A stretch of DNA of 64,000 bases from Geobacter sp. OR-1 (GCF_000813145.1 NZ_BAZF01000022.1:1-64000), one strand, 5' to 3'; counted from the first letter of the stretch, positions 16,831 through 30,348 are shown. Numbers and translations are program-made. Notes: a model not told the origin generated them from the letters alone.

Positions 16831-17835
16831 ATGAAAAGAAAAGCGCTGGCCCTCCTCTCAGGCGGGCTCGACTCCACCCTTGCGGTTAAGGTAATGCTTG
16901 AGCAGGGGATCGAGGTCGAGGCCCTCAACTTCACTTCCCCATTCTGCACCTGCACCGGCAAGAACGCCGGGTGCAAATCCGAGGCGGTCCGGGTTGCCGA
17001 AGAGTTCGGCATCCCGATCAAGGTCGTGAACAAGGGGATCGAATACCTTGAGGTGGTCAGGAACCCCAAGCATGGTTACGGCAAGGCGATCAACCCCTGC
17101 ATCGACTGCCGGATATTCCTGCTGCGCAAAGCAAAAGAGTATATGGTCGAATCCGGTGCCGACTTCGTCATCACCGGCGAAGTGCTCGGTCAACGCCCCA
17201 TGAGCCAGAGGCGCGACACCTTGCGGGTGATCGAACGTGAAAGCGGCCTGGAGGGGCTCCTTCTCCGTCCTCTTTCGGCAAAACATTTCACCCCGACCGT
17301 TCCGGAAAACGAGGGCTGGGTAGATCGTGCCAAACTGCTGGCGATCCAGGGGCGCTCCCGCAAAGACCAGATGGAGCTGGCCGAAGAGCTGGATGTCAAA
17401 AACTATCCCTGCCCGGCAGGAGGGTGCATGCTGACCGAGGTCTCGTTCGCGCCCAAGGTAAAGGACGTCTTCGACCACTCCGATGAACTGAACATGCGCG
17501 ATTTCCGCCTGCTGAAACTGGCCCGACACTTCAGGCTGGGCAAGCGTACCAAGCTTTTGGTCGGCAGAAACGAGGCCGAAAATAACGCTCTCACTGCTCA
17601 GATGCACCCCGGCGAAGCCACTGTCCGCTGGCTTGATGGAAGCAGCCCGCTGGGAGTAGTCATGGGGGAGATATCGCCGGAGATTCTGGAAATTGCCGGG
17701 AAAATAGTCCTGCGCTACACCAAGGCCGAAAACGGCATGTCATGTACTGTAAAGGTAAACCGGAGCGATTCGGAAGAGCTGCTGTCCGTGACCAATACCT
17801 ACTCGGAACCGGAGATCGAACAGTTCAGGGTCTGA
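16831..17835 (+). CDS. PP-loop ATP pyrophosphatase, probable tRNA thiolation enzyme
   Basis: 334 residues; start with AGGAG 5 bp upstream. The N-terminal domain has the PP-loop SGGLDSTLAV (~10-19), as in MnmA, ThiI and TtuA enzymes that adenylate tRNA for sulfur insertion. Cysteine motifs CTCTGKNAGC, NPCIDC and CPAGGCML may bind a metal or Fe-S cluster or carry sulfur. The C-terminal ~120 residues form a domain common in the delta-proteobacterial versions. It is not a canonical MnmA or ThiI (no THUMP domain), so the modified position is unknown. Stands alone between two intergenic hairpins. Confidence 0.75.
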   Translation: MKRKALALLSGGLDSTLAVKVMLEQGIEVEALNFTSPFCTCTGKNAGCKSEAVRVAEEFGIPIKVVNKGIEYLEVVRNPKHGYGKAINPCIDCRIFLLRKAKEYMVESGADFVITGEVLGQRPMSQRRDTLRVIERESGLEGLLLRPLSAKHFTPTVPENEGWVDRAKLLAIQGRSRKDQMELAEELDVKNYPCPAGGCMLTEVSFAPKVKDVFDHSDELNMRDFRLLKLARHFRLGKRTKLLVGRNEAENNALTAQMHPGEATVRWLDGSSPLGVVMGEISPEILEIAGKIVLRYTKAENGMSCTVKVNRSDSEELLSVTNTYSEPEIEQFRV

Positions 17836-17850
17836 CATCGTCAGTAATGA

Positions 17851-17877
17851 AAAAGCCGGGGATTGCCCCGGCTTTTT
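17851..17877. terminator. bidirectional terminator
   Basis: An 11-bp stem (AAAAGCCGGGG with CCCCGGCTTTT, loop ATTG) with T-tracts on both strands separates the plus-strand PP-loop gene from the facing chemoreceptor gene. Confidence 0.9.
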
Positions 17878-17904
17878 CATTTATTGCCAAATACCTTCCC
17901 GACT

Positions 17905-19995
17905 TCAGATATCGATCACCTTATACCCGATTCTGATTGCCCCCCAATGCCGGCCTCCGATCCTGATTGGCGTCGAAAGATCGTTCATGATTTCTCCGGT
18001 ATCGCGCATATAGGTTTGAAGCAGGAAAGCAGAGCTGTTCTGGGCCGCCTTGATGCCGGTCTTGTCCGCAAAAATCCGCTTGGTCCGGTTCTGTGCCATG
18101 TCGACCGCCGGATCGCCGGTCAGCGGCTTGGAATACCTCAGATTGTGGCACGGGACATAGCCGTGGTCGTCAACGCAGATAGCAAACATCATGTCAGAGC
18201 TTTTCGCCAGAACCTCTTCCTGAATTGCGGACACCAGTTGATCGAACAGACTGTCAAACGTCGTGGAATATTTCTGCGGCGAGGTGCCGGGTATCTCCCG
18301 GTACTGCCTCGAAAACAGCGCGTCGGTTCCTATTTTACCCTCAGCGAGACATTTCTGAAGCAACGCCTCGACCCGGTCGCGCAGCTCGCATGCATACCCT
18401 TTCATGGAATCATGGTAGTTACCGACCCGGAAACGGCCTACTGTTGCGTAGATCTTCTCGACAACGACCGCCAGCTCCTGGAGACTGCTGTCATTAATAG
18501 TCATCAGGTCATTGACATCCTGCGCCACACTGGAGATCCGCTGGATCTTATGGGTAATTTCATTGGTGGTGGCGCTCTGCTCTTCCGTCGCAGTGGCAAT
18601 CTGCCCGATCATATCCGTGCATTCGCCGGTGAGCCGCGAAATCCTTTCGAGCGACTCGCGGGCCTTCTCCGCCGTGGCAACCCCCTCGATCACCTGTACC
18701 TGTTCAGATTCCATTGATACGGATGCTGCCTGGCCCTCTTGTTGAATTACGGTGATTATCCGGGCAATCTCCTTGGTGGAGGCAGCGGTTTTTGACGAGA
18801 GATTCTTGACCTCATCGGCCACAACTGCGAAGCCCCGTCCGTGCTCCCCTGCCCTGGCCGCTTCAATGGCCGCGTTTAGGGCCAGAAGATTGGTCTGGTC
18901 GGCAATCTCTTCAATCAGGCTTACGATCTCTCCGATAGTTACCGAAGATTCCGCCAGCCTTTTTACGGTTCCCAGGGTGTTCTCAACGCTGGTTCGGATT
19001 CCTTCCATGCAGCGCCAGCTCTCCTCCACTGCAGACATCCCTTCCAAGGCTGCCTGGTTGACCTCACCCGCCAGATTTGCGGCCTGGTGAGTATTCCCGG
19101 CCACACCATTCAGCGTGGCGGCCATCTCCTCAGCAGCGACCGCGACGGTCATGGACTCGTCTTTCTGCGTGGCTGCCGCCTTCACCGACTTGGTGGTGGT
19201 CTGGGACAGCTGACAAACTCCTATCGCCACCTTACCCGCCTCGGCGTACAGCCCACCTATGATTTCGCGAAGTTTTGATGTCAACTGGTTGATATCCTGC
19301 GCCAAATGCCCTATTTCATCTTCGCTTCTGACCTTTATCTCGCAGGTCAGGTCGCCCTCCCCCTTGGCGAGTTCCCGGACATTTTCCGAATAGCCGATAA
19401 TATCTTTGACGATGGAGCCCCGGAAAAAGAAGTACAACCCGGACAGCATCGCCACAAAAGCGATTGCACCGGCGGCGGTAAGAACGCCGGACAACTTGAG
19501 AGCGCTCTGATAACCCTTGTCCAAAGATGTGGCAAGAACAAGGACACCCAGATTTGCCGGATCACTCGCATGGCACCCCTTGCAGCGTTCTTCATTTTTC
19601 AGTGGGATAACGAGATTCAGCAGATGCCTGCCGGCCACTGTTTCCCGTGATTCGCTCTCCTTGCCCGAGCGGAGTGCGTCCTCGGCAATCTTCTGGAACT
19701 TCCCGGCATTAGCCCCTTTTGCCTTTGCCTCCTTGTTGTAGAGCAACAGGTCGGCAGCAAAGTTTTTCTCTTTGATCTGCTCCACATACCGGTCTACTTC
19801 TTTCGTATCACCCTTGAGCAGAAATTCATCTATATCCCTGATAATAACCCCGGCCAAGGTTTTGCTGTTGGCAATCTGCAGCTCGATGGTCGAATTGAAT
19901 TGCAGCCATAAAGCGCTCAACCCCATAATGGCAAAACCGATACATAACGTAATGCCGATAATTGCCAGAATCTTATAGATAAGCTTGGTCTTCAT
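17905..19995 (-). CDS. c-type heme methyl-accepting chemotaxis protein
   Basis: 696 residues. TM1 ~8-32, periplasmic Tll0287-like sensor with heme site CKGCH (138-142), TM2 ~168-192, HAMP ~193-245, then the signalling domain with the hairpin tip around [22 protein letters not shown] (tip residues ~365-390). Unusually, about 150 further residues follow (~545-696): a segment with [16 protein letters not shown] and [18 protein letters not shown] that looks like a second sensor of Cache or PAS type in the cytoplasm. It should control swimming or pilus motility in response to redox, as reported for related Geobacter heme sensors. Alone in its transcript. Confidence 0.92.
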   Translation of the reverse strand: MKTKLIYKILAIIGITLCIGFAIMGLSALWLQFNSTIELQIANSKTLAGVIIRDIDEFLLKGDTKEVDRYVEQIKEKNFAADLLLYNKEAKAKGANAGKFQKIAEDALRSGKESESRETVAGRHLLNLVIPLKNEERCKGCHASDPANLGVLVLATSLDKGYQSALKLSGVLTAAGAIAFVAMLSGLYFFFRGSIVKDIIGYSENVRELAKGEGDLTCEIKVRSEDEIGHLAQDINQLTSKLREIIGGLYAEAGKVAIGVCQLSQTTTKSVKAAATQKDESMTVAVAAEEMAATLNGVAGNTHQAANLAGEVNQAALEGMSAVEESWRCMEGIRTSVENTLGTVKRLAESSVTIGEIVSLIEEIADQTNLLALNAAIEAARAGEHGRGFAVVADEVKNLSSKTAASTKEIARIITVIQQEGQAASVSMESEQVQVIEGVATAEKARESLERISRLTGECTDMIGQIATATEEQSATTNEITHKIQRISSVAQDVNDLMTINDSSLQELAVVVEKIYATVGRFRVGNYHDSMKGYACELRDRVEALLQKCLAEGKIGTDALFSRQYREIPGTSPQKYSTTFDSLFDQLVSAIQEEVLAKSSDMMFAICVDDHGYVPCHNLRYSKPLTGDPAVDMAQNRTKRIFADKTGIKAAQNSSAFLLQTYMRDTGEIMNDLSTPIRIGGRHWGAIRIGYKVIDI

Positions 19996-20202
19996 GAAAC
20001 CCTCCGCTAAACATATGATCTCTAGTGCAACACATTAGCTATAAAACATTATTTCGGTAATACCTCCCATTTCTTAAGAGATGTATTAAATTTTCTTTTA
20101 CCATCAAGACAGATCGCCCTCTGAAAATGGTCTCAATGCAGCGATGCAGTCGCCTACATCAGTAAGTGGAATGTTCAAGTCCTGCCCTGTTGTCTAAGAC
20201 AT

Positions 20203-20232
20203 AAAAAAAAGGGAGCCGTTGCGCTCCCTTTA
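20203..20232 (-). terminator. rho-independent terminator after mtgA
   Basis: On the minus strand AGGGAGC and GCTCCCT pair around a 6-nt loop and run into eight T residues, about 35 bp after the mtgA stop. Confidence 0.85.
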
Positions 20233-20265
20233 ATACAACCTTTGTTGCGGATACCCCGAAGAATC

Positions 20266-21195
20266 CTATTCTTTTGGTTCCGCTTTTTCCGGCACAACCG
20301 GATTCTCGGAGCGCTCCCCGGACGCAGCGTCATCTTTTCCACCATCCTTGCCCTGTTCGCCCGGTTCAACAGCCGCAGGTTCGGCCTTTCGTACACTGCT
20401 CATGTTTTCCAGCACTGCCGGCTTCTGGATATTTTCATCCACCTTGCGCTGTAACCGTCCGATGTTGGGAAGTTCGCCCAGTGCCTGCCGGTATTCGTCC
20501 TCAGAGAGCACCCCCTTTTTCCGCAACAGCCCGAGAATCATGTCCGAACGCTTCAGGACCTTGTTCAGGTTCTTGTACGGGTTGTACGCGACCCGCGGCC
20601 CCGGCAGCATTGCCGCCAGAAAGGCGCATTCTCGCGGTGTCATGGCAGACGGCGGCTTGCCGAAGTAATATCTGGAACCATGGCCAATGCCGTAAACCAT
20701 CGGCCCGAGTTCCACAACATTCAGATATAGTTCGACGATCCGTCCCTTGGTCAGTTCCTGCTCCATCCGCAGGGCCAGGTACAGCTCTTTCAACTTCCTC
20801 GTAACGGTCTTTTCCCGGGAAAGGTACAGGTTCTTGGCAGTCTGCTGGGTTATGGTCGAGGCGCCGCGGGCAAGGGCCTTTTTTTCCAGGTCATGCTTGA
20901 TGGCGTTCTTGATCGCCTTGACATCTACCCCTTCGTGCTTGTAGAAATTGGCGTCTTCGGCAAGAATGACCGCCCACTTCATTTCTGCCGGAATGTTTCC
21001 GGAGGAAACCCAGTTGCGGTTTTTCGGCCCGACAAGAATCTGGTGGTACTCCCCTTGCCAGTCCTTGACCGTTATCGTCATGCTCGCCTTGCGATTTTTC
21101 AGGTCCGATACCGGAGGAAGCAGCGCCAATGATATGGCGATGTAGCCAAGATAGGCCAGCAGCGCCGCCAGGCACCAGAATACGATCTTTTTCAA
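20266..21195 (-). CDS. mtgA: monofunctional biosynthetic peptidoglycan transglycosylase
   Basis: 309 residues, TTG start at 21195. One N-terminal membrane anchor (~5-26), then a GT51 domain: catalytic Glu in LAEDANFYKHEGVD, GASTITQQTAKNLYLS, KLKELYLALRMEQELTKGRIVELYLN and GKPPSAMTPRECAFLAAMLPGP. It polymerises lipid II into glycan strands at the periplasmic face. It is longer than usual by a C-terminal Glu/Lys/Pro-rich tail of ~75 residues, probably disordered. Same strand as the diguanylate cyclase and pdxA, 23 bp behind the former. Confidence 0.93.
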   Translation of the reverse strand: MKKIVFWCLAALLAYLGYIAISLALLPPVSDLKNRKASMTITVKDWQGEYHQILVGPKNRNWVSSGNIPAEMKWAVILAEDANFYKHEGVDVKAIKNAIKHDLEKKALARGASTITQQTAKNLYLSREKTVTRKLKELYLALRMEQELTKGRIVELYLNVVELGPMVYGIGHGSRYYFGKPPSAMTPRECAFLAAMLPGPRVAYNPYKNLNKVLKRSDMILGLLRKKGVLSEDEYRQALGELPNIGRLQRKVDENIQKPAVLENMSSVRKAEPAAVEPGEQGKDGGKDDAASGERSENPVVPEKAEPKE

Positions 21196-21218
21196 TAATC
21201 CGCCCCTCTGCGAAAACT

Positions 21219-22286
21219 TTACGGCACCCTGGCCGTTGCCACCCCGACCGCATCCCTGGAAGTCTCCTTTACCAGGTACATGGCCCGGTCAGCCATTCCC
21301 AGCAGCTCCCTGGAGTTGTCGGCATCTTCCGGATACGCCGCCACCCCGAAGCTGCCGGTCACATTGAGCCGGTCGCCGTTGTCGCTCCGGAATTCGGCTT
21401 CGCGTAAGATCCGGCAGAGTCTTTCAGCCAGCACATGCCCCCACTCCTTGGAGGTATTGGGGAACATCAGGACAAACTCGTCGCCGCCGAATCTCGCCGC
21501 GCTGTCCACCTTTCTGACACTTCTGCCAAGCAGCTGCCCGACCTCGGAGAGCAGACGGCTCCCCACCAGATGACCGTGCGTGTCGTTAACCGACTTGAAA
21601 TGATCAAGATCGATAAAAATCAGCGTCACCTCGCCGCCATATCTTCGCGCTCTCTCGACCTCATAATCCAGAAGCTCGTTGAACCTTCTGGCGTTCCAGA
21701 GTCCGGTCAGTTCGTCGGTAACCGCAAGCAGTCTGACCTCATCATGGATCTTCGCATTTTCGATCGCAATTGCGGCAAAGTCGGCAATGGTCGTAAGGAT
21801 CTTCAAGTCCGCCTGGTTGAAGCTTCCTTCGTCAAGGCTGTTGACCAGCTCGACGACACCAAGTGTTCTTTCCCGGCTTTTCACCGGAATACAGATCACC
21901 GATCTGGTGACAAATGATGCGGCCCGGTCTATGGCATCGCAAAATCTGGGATCTGCGCTTACGTCAGGGATCAGAAGCGGATCGCCATGTTCCGCCACCC
22001 ACCCGGCAATACCGACGCCACGTTCCAGACGCGTCCCTTTCAGATTCACTTCCGTAGGGGAGACCGCAATCTCGAAGACCAGGTCGCCGCTGGGCTGATC
22101 TACAAGAAGGAGCGACCAGGCCTTCGGTTTCAGCAGGCTGCTGACCTGGGCCATGATAACCTCAAGGATCTCGTCCAGTTGGAGGGTCGATGTCAGCGTC
22201 TTGGCGATCTCCACCATGGTGGCAAGCTCGGCATCGCGCCGTTTGAGAGCGCTTTCAAGGCTGCTTGAAATTCCATGCTCTTTCAT
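21219..22286 (-). CDS. GAF-GGDEF diguanylate cyclase
   Basis: 355 residues. A short helix, GAF domain ~20-180 and GGDEF domain ~190-350 with an intact GGDEF in ARFGGDEFVLMF. The inhibitory I-site RKVD lies five residues before it, so the enzyme should make cyclic di-GMP with product inhibition. No membrane segment: cytoplasmic. The ATG overlaps the pdxA stop (ATGA) with AGGAG upstream, so translation is coupled to pdxA. The GAF ligand is unknown. Confidence 0.92.
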   Translation of the reverse strand: MKEHGISSSLESALKRRDAELATMVEIAKTLTSTLQLDEILEVIMAQVSSLLKPKAWSLLLVDQPSGDLVFEIAVSPTEVNLKGTRLERGVGIAGWVAEHGDPLLIPDVSADPRFCDAIDRAASFVTRSVICIPVKSRERTLGVVELVNSLDEGSFNQADLKILTTIADFAAIAIENAKIHDEVRLLAVTDELTGLWNARRFNELLDYEVERARRYGGEVTLIFIDLDHFKSVNDTHGHLVGSRLLSEVGQLLGRSVRKVDSAARFGGDEFVLMFPNTSKEWGHVLAERLCRILREAEFRSDNGDRLNVTGSFGVAAYPEDADNSRELLGMADRAMYLVKETSRDAVGVATARVP

Positions 22287-23299
22287 GGCCGTTCTCCTGC
22301 CTTACGGTTTCTATTGCCGGCCATATCCGCCGCCATCCGGATCGCTGCAACCATGCTCGCAGAGTTTGCCCGTCCGGTGCCGGCCAGATCGTAGGCGGTC
22401 CCGTGGTCGACCGAGGTCCTTATGATCGGCAGTCCGAGCGTAACATTAACGCCGTCGTCGAAATGAAGAAGCTTCAACGGAATCAGCCCCTGATCATGAT
22501 ACATACAGACTACGGCATCATAATCCCCCCGGACGGCAAGATGAAACAGGGTATCGGCGGAAAGCGGGCCGACGGCGTCGATCCCCAGCCTGCGGGCTTC
22601 CTCGACCGCAGGGCGGATAATCTGCGCATCCTCATTGCCAAACAGGCCGGACTCGCCGCAATGCGGGTTGAGTGCCGCTACGGCAATCCTCGGGCGCTCC
22701 TTGAAATACCGGGACAGATCCTGATGTGTGACCTTGATGGTCTCCAGCACCTTGTCAAAAGTAACAAGGCGCGGCACCTCGGCCAGCGCTTCATGAATGG
22801 TCACCAGCGTCACCCTCAGCCGCAAGCCGGCCAGCATCATGACAAATTCGGTAGTTCCCGTCAACTCCGCCAGCAGCTCGGTGTGGCCGGGATAATGATG
22901 CCCCCCCTTGTTAAGCGCCTCCTTGCTTATCGGAGCCGTCGCCATTGCGGCGGCATGGCCCGACATGCAAAGCCCTGCAGCTGCCAGGATATACAGATAC
23001 ATCGCGTTGCCGGTTGCAGGAGTCGGTCTGCCGTACCCGAGGTCTTTAGCGCCAAGTTGTGAAATCTCGCGTAGATAGCATACGTCGGGCTCGGGAAAAT
23101 CCGGCGGCAGATCCGAGACCGTTTCCAGCCGTAGCGGCAAACCGGTCACGGCAATGCCGCGCTCCATCGCCTTACGATCCCCCAGAACCAATGGTCTGCA
23201 GATCTTCTGAACAGAAGGCTCCGCCAGCGCCTTGGCAATAATCTCCGGCCCGACCCCGGTCGGGTCTCCCATGGTTATGGCAATGATAGGTTTGGTCAT
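22283..23299 (-). CDS. pdxA: 4-hydroxythreonine-4-phosphate dehydrogenase
   Basis: 338 residues, the normal length. Vitamin B6 synthesis: NAD-dependent oxidation of 4-phosphohydroxy-threonine. Signatures: MGDPTGVGPEI at the N-terminus, metal His in HYPGHTELLAELTG, LNPHCGESGLFGNED and MYHDQGLIPLK with a metal ligand. Start ATG at 23299. It begins an apparent operon pdxA-GGDEF-mtgA, whose members have no obvious functional link. Confidence 0.95.
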   Translation of the reverse strand: MTKPIIAITMGDPTGVGPEIIAKALAEPSVQKICRPLVLGDRKAMERGIAVTGLPLRLETVSDLPPDFPEPDVCYLREISQLGAKDLGYGRPTPATGNAMYLYILAAAGLCMSGHAAAMATAPISKEALNKGGHHYPGHTELLAELTGTTEFVMMLAGLRLRVTLVTIHEALAEVPRLVTFDKVLETIKVTHQDLSRYFKERPRIAVAALNPHCGESGLFGNEDAQIIRPAVEEARRLGIDAVGPLSADTLFHLAVRGDYDAVVCMYHDQGLIPLKLLHFDDGVNVTLGLPIIRTSVDHGTAYDLAGTGRANSASMVAAIRMAADMAGNRNRKAGERP

Positions 23300-23351
23300 A
23301 TGTGAGCCTCGGGAATATGACTTTGGGTAGTATTTTCACAAGATACGTTAA

Positions 23352-23379
23352 AAAAAGAGCGGCACAAGGCCGCTCTTTG
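23352..23379 (-). terminator. terminator of the atp operon
   Basis: On the minus strand AAGAGCGGCC and GGCCGCTCTT-type arms (loop TTGT) are followed by a run of seven T, about 20 bp after the atpC stop. Confidence 0.85.
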
Positions 23380-23398
23380 ATGGTGTATGTGAAACATG

Positions 23399-23815
23399 TT
23401 ATTTTCTGGCTGCCTTGGAAGCCACCTGCATCCTGATGAGCGCACGCTCAAGGGCGGCTTCCATGACCTTGTAGCTCTTGTCTTCCGGCGAGAGCTTTTT
23501 CAGTGCCTCCTCGGCGCGCTTTTCAGCTGCCTTGGCGCGTTCGACATCGATCTCCTGGGCCATCTCCGCAGTTTCCACCAGAACCGTGACCTTGTCGTCC
23601 TCGATTTCGAAGTAACCCCAGTTGACTGCCAGATGCTCGACCTTGCCCCCGATCTTATAGGTAAACTCGCCTATTTTCAGGGATGACAGGAAAGGGGCGT
23701 GACCAGGCAGAATCCCAAATTCACCGAGCGAACCGGTGGCGGTAATCTCGTCGACATCCTCTTCGAGGACCTTTTTATATGGTGTTACCAGTGTAAGCTT
23801 CAATGATTCAGCCAT
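23399..23815 (-). CDS. atpC: ATP synthase F1 epsilon subunit
   Basis: 138 residues. N-terminal beta-sandwich (GEFGILPGHAPFLSSLKIGE, the family signature) and C-terminal helical hairpin. It couples the gamma rotor to the proton channel and inhibits ATP hydrolysis. Last gene of the operon, 69 bp after atpD, with a terminator behind it. Confidence 0.97.
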   Translation of the reverse strand: MAESLKLTLVTPYKKVLEEDVDEITATGSLGEFGILPGHAPFLSSLKIGEFTYKIGGKVEHLAVNWGYFEIEDDKVTVLVETAEMAQEIDVERAKAAEKRAEEALKKLSPEDKSYKVMEAALERALIRMQVASKAARK

Positions 23816-23884
23816 GTATATATCCCTGTAGGGGCGCTTGCTTGCCGCGCCCAGTATAGGCAGTGATTATTCTGTTCCTACACA

Positions 23885-25351
<1,467 letters not shown>

Positions 25352-25354
25352 TTA

Positions 25355-26227
25355 TTAGCCTTTTATCGATTCGGCGCCGGAGATAATTTCCATCAACTCC
25401 GTGGTAATTGCTGCCTGACGTGCACGGTTGTACTGCAGGGTCAGCCTGCCGATCATTTCTGAAGCGTTTTTCGATGCACTGTCCATGGCGGTCATACGGG
25501 CACCGTGCTCTGATGCCACCGACTCCAGCATCGACTTGAACATGGTCACTTCAACGTATTTCGGCAGAAGTTCGCCGAGCAGCGCGCCTTTTGAAGGTTC
25601 ATAGATATATTCAGGATGATACTCATCAACAGCTTCATTGGCAGATGCCGGAGGAGTAATCGGCAGGAGCGGGTGAATGGTGATGTCCTGGGACATGACG
25701 CTCCTGAATGCGTTGTAGATCAGGTAAACGGCGTCGTACTCCTCGGCTACATAACCGTCGATTATCTCCTGAGCAAGGTTTGCGGCAGTCTGATAATTTG
25801 GAGCAGAAAGGATGCCGGTGTAGGTCTTGTGGATCTTCTGGCGGCTCTTCAGGAATTCATAACCCTTCCTGCCGACACACATGACCGAAACCTCTGAGAA
25901 CTCACCCTTTTTCTCCTTGGCAAAGCGATCCGTCGCCTTAGAGATGTTGGCATTGAAGCCGCCGCAAAGACCGCGATCGGAAGTCACCAGTACAATCAGC
26001 GCCTTCTTCGGTTCGCGGGTTTCCAGAAGAGGATGGCCATCGGAATCCTGCTGACGGGCAAGCCGCTGCAGCACTTCATCCACCTTCTTGGCGTACGGGC
26101 GAGCAGCGACGACGTTTTCCTGGGCACGGCGCAGTTTTGCCGCCGAAACCATCTTCATCGCCTTGGTGATCTGGCGGGTATTTTTAACGGAGCTGATCCG
26201 CTTTTTTATTGCCTTGAGATTTGCCAT
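25355..26227 (-). CDS. atpG: ATP synthase F1 gamma subunit
   Basis: 290 residues. Central rotor shaft: N-terminal helix [48 protein letters not shown] and the C-terminal helix with [26 protein letters not shown]. Normal length. Between atpA (18 bp) and atpD. Confidence 0.98.
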   Translation of the reverse strand: MANLKAIKKRISSVKNTRQITKAMKMVSAAKLRRAQENVVAARPYAKKVDEVLQRLARQQDSDGHPLLETREPKKALIVLVTSDRGLCGGFNANISKATDRFAKEKKGEFSEVSVMCVGRKGYEFLKSRQKIHKTYTGILSAPNYQTAANLAQEIIDGYVAEEYDAVYLIYNAFRSVMSQDITIHPLLPITPPASANEAVDEYHPEYIYEPSKGALLGELLPKYVEVTMFKSMLESVASEHGARMTAMDSASKNASEMIGRLTLQYNRARQAAITTELMEIISGAESIKG

Positions 26228-26245
26228 GCGTGGCGTCCGTCCTTT

Positions 26246-27754
<1,509 letters not shown>

Positions 27755-27763
27755 GGAACCCTC

Positions 27764-28306
27764 TTACCCTTTTTGTAATATATCCTGAATCTTGTTTAGC
27801 TGAGTTTTTACACTGCCGTCAAAAACACGGTCACCGATTTTGGTTACTACCCCGCCGATTAGCGCCGGGTCAACCTGAACAGTGAGCTCTACTTTTTTAC
27901 CGGTAGACTTTTCCAGCGCGCCCTTGATGTCGGCGATCTGCTGGTCAGCCAAGGGCATGCCCGACGTGACAACCGGCCTCACCACCCCGGACAGGTCATC
28001 GGCCAGTTTGGCATAGCTCGCCGCAATCTGCGGCAGACAAGCGATCCGGTTTCTGTCGAGAAGCAACTGGAGAAGATTGCCGACCATTGGCGATATTGCC
28101 AGCTTTGCGGCAATGTCACGCAGAATCTCTTTCTTTGCATCCACCCCATAAGCAGGGTTGCTGAAAAGTGCCAGCAGATTCCGGTTGGAGTCCAGCGTAT
28201 CGCTGATTCTGGCCAGTTCGGCATTGAACGCCTCAACCGAGTTGGACTCGGCGCCCAACTGAACCAGCGCCTTGGCATAACGTCGTGCTATCGCGCTTGC
28301 ACTCAC
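27764..28306 (-). CDS. atpH: ATP synthase F1 delta subunit
   Basis: 180 residues starting with GTG at 28306, which overlaps the atpF stop by 4 bp (GTGA). OSCP/delta fold: [13 protein letters not shown] at the N-terminus and [25 protein letters not shown] near the end, both conserved. It links the peripheral stalk to the top of F1. Confidence 0.96.
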   Translation of the reverse strand: MSASAIARRYAKALVQLGAESNSVEAFNAELARISDTLDSNRNLLALFSNPAYGVDAKKEILRDIAAKLAISPMVGNLLQLLLDRNRIACLPQIAASYAKLADDLSGVVRPVVTSGMPLADQQIADIKGALEKSTGKKVELTVQVDPALIGGVVTKIGDRVFDGSVKTQLNKIQDILQKG

Positions 28307-28920
28307 TTTAGATTTACCACCTTGGCAAGATATTCACCAACCAGGCGATCCTGGTCGTTTTTCTCGATTTTTTGCTTCAGGGTCTGCTCTGCCAGCTGCA
28401 CCGCAAGCCTGCCGGCCTCTTCACGAAGCTCGGCACGCGCCCTCAGGATCTCCTGCTCCGCAGCCTGAGTTGCCTGCTCGCGGATCTTTATCGCTGCGGC
28501 CTTGGCTTCGGCAATGATCCGCTCTTTTTCCGACTCGCCGTCACGCTTCATCGCGGCCTGAATCTCGTCAATCTCTTTGTTGGCCTGAGCCAGCTTGTCG
28601 GCATACTCGGCAATCTTCCGCTCAGCCGCTTCTTTTGCCGTTACCGCTTCAGACAAGGCCTTTTCGATGCCTGAACGACGGTCCGCAAGCGCGCCTTTGA
28701 CATTGGCCTTCTTGATCGCCCACCAGAGGATCGCAACCAGAAGCGAAAAATCCAGCACCCTCCAGGCAAAGTCCTTGAGCTGGGCGCCGGTGTCTGGATG
28801 GTGAGCGCCGCCTTCGCCGCCGGAGGCAAGGCAGAGAGTCGCAAATCCGAGTATTGCCAGCCCCGACAGGACGGATATCAGCAGGGAACTCTTCCCGTTG
28901 CTCTTCACAAACTGTTGCAT
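28303..28920 (-). CDS. atpF: ATP synthase F0 b subunit
   Basis: 205 residues. A hydrophobic segment at ~13-33 resembles a signal anchor, followed by a His/Gly-rich loop and a second membrane helix (~52-68, [16 protein letters not shown]), then a long charged coiled coil (~75-200). The extra N-terminal part makes it longer than the 156-residue E. coli protein; similar long forms are known in this group. Peripheral stalk. Directly follows the b' gene. Confidence 0.93.
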   Translation of the reverse strand: MQQFVKSNGKSSLLISVLSGLAILGFATLCLASGGEGGAHHPDTGAQLKDFAWRVLDFSLLVAILWWAIKKANVKGALADRRSGIEKALSEAVTAKEAAERKIAEYADKLAQANKEIDEIQAAMKRDGESEKERIIAEAKAAAIKIREQATQAAEQEILRARAELREEAGRLAVQLAEQTLKQKIEKNDQDRLVGEYLAKVVNLK

Positions 28921-29346
28921 CTACAGACTCCTTCCAAGAACCTTCTCACAGATCTCAAGCGAGAGGCTTTTTGCCTGCTCCTGAAGAGCAGCGCGCGCAT
29001 CCGTCGCCTCCTTGGCCACTTTCTGCTTGATGGCAGAGAGGGTTGCACCCGCCTCGGCACGAGCAGCTTCAAGAAGTTTGGCCTCTTCGCCCAGGGCCTC
29101 CTTCTTCAGGCTCTCTCTCTCCTCAAATCCCTTCCCCTTGATCTCTTTAAGACGGGCTTCGTAAGCAGCCATTTTGTCCGCCACATCCTTATCGACTGCG
29201 GCAGCTTTTTCACGCGCCCCGGTAAGTTCGGACTCTCGATCGGCAAGCACCTTGCGGATCGGCTTGAACAAAAATATGTTGAGAATCAGGAGAAGGAGAA
29301 GAAAGTTGATAACCTGAAACACAAACGACAGGTTAAGTTCTATCAC
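28921..29346 (-). CDS. atpF': ATP synthase F0 b' subunit
   Basis: 141 residues: one membrane helix (~6-26, FVFQVINFLLLLLILNIFLF) and a coiled coil. A b' next to a b means the peripheral stalk is a heterodimer, as in Geobacter and phototrophs. First gene of this operon. The membrane genes atpB and atpE are not here; they must be elsewhere on the chromosome. Confidence 0.93.
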   Translation of the reverse strand: MIELNLSFVFQVINFLLLLLILNIFLFKPIRKVLADRESELTGAREKAAAVDKDVADKMAAYEARLKEIKGKGFEERESLKKEALGEEAKLLEAARAEAGATLSAIKQKVAKEATDARAALQEQAKSLSLEICEKVLGRSL

Positions 29347-29511
29347 GACGGCACCCCTTTTGGGATTGTATTCTGTATACAGACTGACGCAAAGCGCCCG
29401 ACTTGGCTGATAAAAACAGCAGAGATTGCTAACACAGAGAACGACAATGTGTCAAGTTATTTTATCCGCTGCTCGGTTTTTCGATAATAAAGTAACGATT
29501 GGTTATACTGA

Positions 29512-30348
29512 TCAGACCTGGAAAGTTTCAATGATCCTGTTCAGTTCATCCTGGCTGTTGTATTTGATTTCGATCTTTCCGCCCTTGCCGCTGGGCCTGA
29601 TCACGACCCGGGACTGCAATTGCCGTGTCAGGCGATCGGTGAGGTCGGTAAGATAGAGGTCCAGCTGCTTGGCCGGCGAAGGTTTCGGCCCTGCCTTGAT
29701 CCGCTTGACCAGATTTTCCGCTCCCCGGACCGTGAGCCCCTCTTTTACTATTTCATCCCGACAGCGCTTCATCTGCTCATGGTCTTCCAGGGAAAGCAGG
29801 CAGCGCGCATGCCCCATTGTCAACCGCTCTTCGATGACATCCCGCTTTATGTCGATCGGAAGCTTGAGGAGCCGTATGGCATTGGCCACAGTGGAGCGGT
29901 CCTTACCAACCCTCTTGGCCAGTTCTTCCTGGGAAAGCCCGAACTGTTCCTGAAGCGCGTGGTAGGCCTCCGCCTCTTCGACGGCATTGAGGTCCTCACG
30001 CTGAATATTCTCGATCAGGGCCATCTCCAGGGCGGTATCATCGGAAACATCCTGGATCACTACCGGCACTTCACGCAGGCCCGCCTTCTGGGCAGCGCGC
30101 CAACGCCTCTCACCGGCAATCAGCTCATAATGGTCCGCCTTCTTGCGCACGACGAGCGGCTGGATTATCCCCTTTTCTTTGATGGAAGCCGCCAGCTCGT
30201 CGAGCTTCTCAGGAGAAAAGGTCTTGCGTGGCTGTCCCCGATGCGGCTTGATCTCTTCAATGGGACAGGAGAAAAACGTGCCGCGTTCGGTTTCCGCAAC
30301 GGGCAGCAGTGCCGCCATCCCTTTTCCCAGGCCGGTTTTCTTAACCAT
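29512..30348 (-). CDS. parB: chromosome partitioning protein ParB
   Basis: 278 residues. The N-terminal CTP-binding domain has PRKTFSPEKLDELAASIKEKGIIQP and GERRWRAAQKAGLREVPVV, then the helix-turn-helix with GLSQEELAKRVGKDRSTVANAIRLLKLP, and a C-terminal dimer domain. It binds parS and slides as a clamp. Overlaps parA by 8 bp. No parS palindrome was seen in the window. Confidence 0.97.
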   Translation of the reverse strand: MVKKTGLGKGMAALLPVAETERGTFFSCPIEEIKPHRGQPRKTFSPEKLDELAASIKEKGIIQPLVVRKKADHYELIAGERRWRAAQKAGLREVPVVIQDVSDDTALEMALIENIQREDLNAVEEAEAYHALQEQFGLSQEELAKRVGKDRSTVANAIRLLKLPIDIKRDVIEERLTMGHARCLLSLEDHEQMKRCRDEIVKEGLTVRGAENLVKRIKAGPKPSPAKQLDLYLTDLTDRLTRQLQSRVVIRPSGKGGKIEIKYNSQDELNRIIETFQV

